This document shows, in pieces, positions 5,841 to 9,382 of a stretch of 9,382 nucleotides of DNA. Source of the stretch: Alkalimonas sp. (GTDB lineage Bacteria; Pseudomonadota; Gammaproteobacteria; Enterobacterales; Alteromonadaceae); contig JAIUMG010000122.1 of assembly GCA_022565655.1 (NCBI GenBank), positions 1 to 9,382 of the forward strand. The letters run 5' to 3'. The notes under the pieces were generated by a model, which worked only from the letters and a program-made list of their open reading frames with translations, did not search any database and was not told the DNA's origin. The position numbers were made by a program, and so were the translations under genes. Numbering within the stretch: the first letter of the stretch is position 1; each line of letters opens with the position of its first letter.

Positions 5841-6944
5841 CTACCACGGTGAAACAATATGATCCCCTACCCGTACCGGGCGATAGGTATCGGTGACAAT
5901 GGCATAACTCGCTCGCTCAGCAACTTTGAATACCATCAGATGGCCGACCATTTCACGCGGCATCGTGATTTGTTCATGGCCAAAGTTACGCGCCAGACGC
6001 TGATAACGACTCGAGTCTTCAAGGTAAACTGGCTTACCATTATTACCGTCGACCACCGTCGGTGACGGACGGACAATGCTCAACATATGGCCTGGCTGCA
6101 ATTGCTCGGCAGCACCACGGTTGATGATCACAATGTCCCATTTAGAGAATTCACGTAAGTTGGAGGTCGTGTCAATAATCAGACCGTCCACCAACTGCTC
6201 TGGCCGGCTCATATGAAAGTAGGCCGGTAAAGCTTCGCCATCAATGGCTGGCAGCACAATATCGCCCTGACGGATCTCTCGACGAGCATCTAGCACCTGT
6301 AGGGAGGCAGGTTCACTGTTGGCGGCATTGCCGGTTCGAAAAGCCCGGCTCGTTGCAACCAGACTAAGCTCATGCCCCAGTTCATCTTTGGTTTCCGGGT
6401 CGATATAAGCCTTGCCACGACGGTATATAGCATACCCCTTACCAGGCTCTAGCTCGCCCCTGGCATAAAGAATATGCCCTTCTGTAGCATTTTTGACATT
6501 GGAGCTCGCCCCCAGAATATAGGGTTGGCCGTTCAGTTGCTCAGCGGTCATGAGCTTATCATGTGTTAAAAATGGCCGGATCATCGCAAGTGGTAACGTA
6601 GTCACCGCCTCTGGCCGGTTATCCGTCACCCGGGTGTGCGGTGATAACCGAACCACACGCTCATCCCGCACCAGCATAGGACGACCATCAGGGCCATACA
6701 CCAGTCTCAACACATCACCAGGGAAAATCAAATGCGGATTATCGATTTGCGGATTCATTTGCCATAACTGAGGCCAGCGCCATGGTTCATTAAGATACAG
6801 TGCCGAAATATCCCACAGCGTATCGCCTTTTTTCACGACATAGCGTTCCGGTGCATCCTGACGCACCGTCAACACATCTGCCGCAGCAATAGAAGCCCAA
6901 CAGAAGGCGCACAGCGCCAAAAGTTTGAGAATAGGTTTTAACAT
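5841..6944 (-). CDS. Secreted LysM protein, TsaP-like (pilus secretin-associated)
   Basis: The 367-residue product begins with a Sec signal peptide: Lys at 3 and 7, a hydrophobic core at about 8-20, and AAA before Asp23 as the likely cleavage site. One LysM domain follows (about 34-82; YVVKKGDTLWDISALYL, then the IDNPHLIFPGDVLRL end), which binds peptidoglycan. The rest lacks membrane segments; the last ~110 residues (EMVGHLMVFKVAERASYAIV, then PVRVGDHIV) resemble the FlgT-C-like domain seen in TsaP. The Pseudomonas aeruginosa counterpart next to dprA and def (PA0020) has been identified as TsaP, which anchors the type IV pilus secretin to peptidoglycan. I infer the same family here, in the periplasm. 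The ATG has GAGG 8 nt upstream. It leads a probable unit with dprA and smg and diverges from def. General LysM role is sure; the pilus role is inferred. Confidence 0.85.
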   Translation of the reverse strand: MLKPILKLLALCAFCWASIAAADVLTVRQDAPERYVVKKGDTLWDISALYLNEPWRWPQLWQMNPQIDNPHLIFPGDVLRLVYGPDGRPMLVRDERVVRLSPHTRVTDNRPEAVTTLPLAMIRPFLTHDKLMTAEQLNGQPYILGASSNVKNATEGHILYARGELEPGKGYAIYRRGKAYIDPETKDELGHELSLVATSRAFRTGNAANSEPASLQVLDARREIRQGDIVLPAIDGEALPAYFHMSRPEQLVDGLIIDTTSNLREFSKWDIVIINRGAAEQLQPGHMLSIVRPSPTVVDGNNGKPVYLEDSSRYQRLARNFGHEQITMPREMVGHLMVFKVAERASYAIVTDTYRPVRVGDHIVSPW

Positions 6945-7067
6945 GCCGACACCCTCAGCGCGATCTTATTGTAATTATGACAGACGAAGCTGTTCATAGA
7001 GCTCATTAATGGCTAAAATTAGACCTTAGCACAGTTATTTCATTTAAGCATAGTATTTGTGGAGCCT
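6945..7067. promoter_or_regulatory. Divergent control region between the LysM gene and def
   Basis: This 123-bp AT-rich spacer must hold the promoters of both operons. For def, TAAAAT (7014-7019; 5 of 6) has TGTTCA (6991-6996; 3 of 6) 17 bp upstream. For the LysM gene, on -, TACAAT (6974-6969; 5 of 6) has TGAACA (6996-6991; 4 of 6) 16 bp upstream, so the same six bases would act as the -35 on both strands. No operator palindrome or riboswitch-like fold was seen. Confidence 0.35.
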
Positions 7068-7583
7068 ATGAGCGTACTACGAGTTTTGCATTTTCCAGAT
7101 CCTCGCCTTCGCACCGTTGCCAAAGCGGTGAGCGAAATTACACCCGAAATTCAGCAGCTTGTCCAGAACATGCTGGAGACCATGTACGATGAAAATGGCA
7201 TTGGCCTGGCGGCAACCCAGGTCGATGAGCATGTCCGTGTGGTGGTGATTGATGTTTCCGAAGAGCGAAACGACCCCTTGGTATTCATTAATCCGGAGAT
7301 CGTTGATACAACCGGTGACACCAGCTACGAAGAAGGTTGTTTATCCGTGCCGCAAAACTACGCCAAAGTGCAACGCGCTGAAGAAGTCACGGTGAAAGCT
7401 CAGAATGCACAAGGCGAGTGGTTTGAGCTGCATGCGGATGGCCTGCTGGCTATCTGTATTCAGCATGAGTTGGATCACTTACAGGGTAAGTTGTTTATCG
7501 ACTATCTATCCCCGCTGAAGCGTGAACGGATCCGCAAAAAACTTGAAAAAGAAGCACGGCTGGCCGAACGCCACGCCCTGTAA
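7068..7583 (+). CDS. def: Peptide deformylase
   Basis: Def removes the formyl group from the N-terminal fMet of new proteins, at the ribosome exit, using Fe2+ or another divalent metal. The three family motifs are complete: GIGLAATQ (44-51), EGCLS (89-93, metal ligand C91) and QHELDH (132-137, ligands H133 and H137, catalytic E134). The product is 171 aa, close to E. coli Def. I chose ATG 7068 because the sequence then starts MSVLRVLHFPD, the conserved family N-terminus. An upstream in-frame GTG at 7059 would add only three residues and has no ribosome binding site. GGAG (7061-7064) is close, 3 nt before the ATG. It heads def-fmt-rsmB; the deformylase and the formyltransferase that makes its substrate are separated by 12 bp. 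Confidence 0.97.
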   Translation: MSVLRVLHFPDPRLRTVAKAVSEITPEIQQLVQNMLETMYDENGIGLAATQVDEHVRVVVIDVSEERNDPLVFINPEIVDTTGDTSYEEGCLSVPQNYAKVQRAEEVTVKAQNAQGEWFELHADGLLAICIQHELDHLQGKLFIDYLSPLKRERIRKKLEKEARLAERHAL

Positions 7584-7595
7584 ACAGGATATACA

Positions 7596-8558
7596 GTGAC
7601 TGCCCCATTGCGAATTATTTTTGCCGGTACACCGGATTTTGCCGCCCGGCACCTGGAAACATTGCTCCGTAGCAAGCATGAGCTAATTGCCGTTTATACC
7701 CAGCCCGATCGCCCGGCTGGCCGCGGCCAGCAACTCACAGCCAGCCCGGTCAAACAATTAGCCTTACAGCATCACATCCCTGTGTTTCAACCTGCATCCT
7801 TAAAACAAGCTGAAGCTCAGCAGCAGCTCAGTGACTTGGGGGCCGATGTGATGGTGGTGGTGGCTTACGGCCTGCTGCTACCGCAAGTGGTACTAGACAC
7901 GCCACGCTTGGGCTGTATCAATGTACATGGCTCCTTACTGCCTCGCTGGCGCGGTGCAGCCCCTATCCAGCGAGCTATCTGGGCCGGCGATCATCAAACT
8001 GGCATTACCATCATGCAAATGGATGTGGGCCTGGATACCGGCGCCATGCTCAGCAAAGTCAGTTGTGCTATAGAAGCAACCGACACCAGCGCTTCTTTAT
8101 ACAGCAAGCTGGCTCAACTTGGGCCAACAGCCTTGCTGGATGCCCTCGATAACTTGCCGCAGCTGCAACAAGCCGCAGAGGTGCAAGACGAACGCCAGGC
8201 CTGTTACGCCGCCAAGTTGAGTAAAGATGAAGCCCTGCTCGACTTCAATAAATCGGCCAGCCAACTGGAACGCGAAATCCGTGCCTTTAACCCATGGCCC
8301 GTCAGTGTATTGCAACACGGCAAGCATAGGATCAAGGTACTGCAGGCGCTGGTTGAAACAAGCGTTGAGCCAGCTCCGCCAGGCACCATTCTGGCGCTCA
8401 ATCGGCAAGGGCTAAAAATTGCCACCGCCGAGCATGTACTGGTGATTACGCAACTGCAACCACCGGGGAAAAAAGCCATGCCGATTGCTGACTTTATCAA
8501 TGGCCGCGCCGACTGGTTTACGCCTGGCACTGTGCTGAGCCTGCCTGATGCCAACTAA
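7596..8558 (+). CDS. fmt: Methionyl-tRNA formyltransferase
   Basis: Fmt transfers the formyl group from 10-formyl-tetrahydrofolate to Met-tRNAfMet, making the initiator used in bacterial translation. The 320-residue protein has the N-terminal Rossmann-type catalytic domain (about 5-190) with FAGTPDFAARHL (9-20), the tRNA-contacting flexible loop around DRPAGRGQQL (38-47), and INVHGSLLPRWRGAAP (108-123). The catalytic trio N109, H111 and D147 corresponds to E. coli N106, H108 and D144. The C-terminal OB-fold tRNA-binding domain is about 208-310, including FNPWP and the PGTIL segment. The start is GTG (7596), supported by AGGA (7586-7589) 6 nt upstream. It overlaps the start of rsmB by 11 nt, which points to coupled translation. 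Confidence 0.97.
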   Translation: MTAPLRIIFAGTPDFAARHLETLLRSKHELIAVYTQPDRPAGRGQQLTASPVKQLALQHHIPVFQPASLKQAEAQQQLSDLGADVMVVVAYGLLLPQVVLDTPRLGCINVHGSLLPRWRGAAPIQRAIWAGDHQTGITIMQMDVGLDTGAMLSKVSCAIEATDTSASLYSKLAQLGPTALLDALDNLPQLQQAAEVQDERQACYAAKLSKDEALLDFNKSASQLEREIRAFNPWPVSVLQHGKHRIKVLQALVETSVEPAPPGTILALNRQGLKIATAEHVLVITQLQPPGKKAMPIADFINGRADWFTPGTVLSLPDAN

Positions 8559-9382
8559 TCTCAGAGCGCTGGCCGCTCAATGCTGTTATCAGGTGGTGGA
8601 TCAGGGGCGCTCTTTATCCGATGTCCTGCCCAAAGCGCAGCAACAGTTAGCCGACAGTAAAGATCAGGCTCTGTTGCAGGAGATTTGCTTCGGTGTACTG
8701 CGTTATCTTGCTCAACTTGACTGCATCTGCCGCCAACTGATGGAAAAGCCGCTGATTAAACAATTGCGCCCGCTGCAATTTTTGCTCTATGTCGGCATTT
8801 ATCAGCTGCACTGGCTGCGTATCCCGGATCATGCTGCCATTAGTGAAACCGTTGAAGCAGCCCGTCAATTGAAAGGCAAATCGATGACCCGGCTGATCAA
8901 TGGAGTGCTGCGCACGGTGCAGCGCCGCCCTGAGCTGTTCCAGTTCGATCAACAGCCTGATGCGATTCGCTTCAGCCACCCAGGCTGGCTGGTGAAACAG
9001 TTACAGCTCGACTACCCGGATCAGTTTGTCGATATCTTGCAGGCCAATCAACTAAAAGCGCCACTCTGGCTGCGGGTGAACCTGCAGCAAGTCTCAATCG
9101 TTGATTTCACACAAGCGTTAACAACCGCCGAGGTCGAATGGCAGCAGCCGATTGCTGAGCTGCCTGAGGCCATTCTTCTGAGCAAAGCACAAGATGTGAC
9201 TCACTTGCCAGGCTACCTCGATGGCTGGTTTGCTGTGCAGGATGGCGCCGCTCAATTCGCAGCGCACTTACTGGCACCCGCCAATGGCCAACGGATCCTG
9301 GATGCATGCTGTGCGCCAGGCGGTAAAACCTGCCATCTGCTGGAACGCGCGCCCACAGCTGATGTGCTGGCGTTGGATGTCG
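8548..9382 (+). CDS. rsmB: 16S rRNA (cytosine-967-C5)-methyltransferase, 3' partial
   Basis: RsmB (Sun/Fmu) methylates C967 of 16S rRNA with S-adenosylmethionine. The window holds 278 codons and is cut; the family is about 430 aa, so roughly one third is missing. The N-terminal NusB-like RNA-binding domain is about 1-130, with NLRALAAQ (4-11), LLQEICFGVLR (42-52), LLYVGIYQL (79-87) and TRLINGVLR (114-122). A linker with LWLRVN (173-178) leads to the Rossmann methyltransferase domain. This holds VQDGAAQ (230-236) and the SAM-binding motif I DACCAPGGKT (252-261), which resembles the E. coli DLCAAPGGKT. The catalytic Cys motifs lie beyond the edge. ATG 8548 sits inside fmt, with no clear ribosome binding site; the reading frame and the match of NLRALAAQ to the family support it. 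Confidence 0.95.
   Translation, partial: MPTNLRALAAQCCYQVVDQGRSLSDVLPKAQQQLADSKDQALLQEICFGVLRYLAQLDCICRQLMEKPLIKQLRPLQFLLYVGIYQLHWLRIPDHAAISETVEAARQLKGKSMTRLINGVLRTVQRRPELFQFDQQPDAIRFSHPGWLVKQLQLDYPDQFVDILQANQLKAPLWLRVNLQQVSIVDFTQALTTAEVEWQQPIAELPEAILLSKAQDVTHLPGYLDGWFAVQDGAAQFAAHLLAPANGQRILDACCAPGGKTCHLLERAPTADVLALDV

Noticed and set aside
7059..7067. Upstream GTG start for def, adding Met-Glu-Pro.
   Set aside because: No ribosome binding site before it, and the ATG at 7068 gives the conserved MSVL start. Its GGAG looks like the binding site rather than coding sequence.
1..9382. Mobile element, phage, defence, toxin-antitoxin or biosynthetic system.
   Set aside because: Every sizeable stretch is explained by a conserved housekeeping gene; no transposase, integrase, direct-repeat array, tRNA-like or rRNA sequence was seen on either strand.

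Overview
The window is a 9.4 kb stretch of gammaproteobacterial chromosome, densely packed with conserved housekeeping genes and with no intergenic gap above about 125 bp. The proteins resemble Escherichia coli relatives along most of their lengths. The gene order rsmB-fmt-def, a LysM protein, dprA-smg-yrdD, purE/purK, tsaC-hemF is, from memory, the arrangement typical of Alteromonadales and Vibrionales such as Shewanella and Vibrio; Pseudomonas has a related version without purEK. I infer an aerobic, moderate-GC gammaproteobacterium, probably Alteromonadales-like, but I cannot name the genus.

Layout, left to right. (1) The 3' part of a group II truncated haemoglobin gene on + runs tail-to-tail into hemF. 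(2) On -, tsaC (tRNA t6A synthesis) is followed after 2 nt by hemF (oxygen-dependent haem synthesis). (3) Divergent from tsaC, purE-purK on + overlap by ATGA and encode the two enzymes that convert AIR to CAIR in purine synthesis. (4) On -, reading from about 6944 down to 3589, lie a secreted LysM/TsaP-like protein, dprA (recombination mediator in transformation), smg (DUF494) and yrdD (topoisomerase-type C4 zinc fingers). (5) Divergent from the LysM gene, def-fmt-rsmB on + encode peptide deformylase, Met-tRNA formyltransferase and 16S rRNA m5C967 methyltransferase; rsmB is cut by the window end.

The genes join into three themes: translation quality (def, fmt, rsmB, tsaC), haem and oxygen (hemF, truncated haemoglobin), and type IV pili or DNA uptake (TsaP-like, DprA). 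Transcription diverges from two short control regions, 1860-1950 and 6945-7067. Gene ends converge with almost no spacer at 361-371 and 3582-3588.

I found no mobile element, CRISPR array, tRNA, rRNA or phage gene, and no new biological system. The points worth a second look are small: a G8 tract in the haemoglobin gene, a perfect hairpin over the smg stop codon, a shared -10 element between tsaC and purE, inverted repeats at both convergent gene ends, and the linkage of a pilus secretin-associated gene with dprA.
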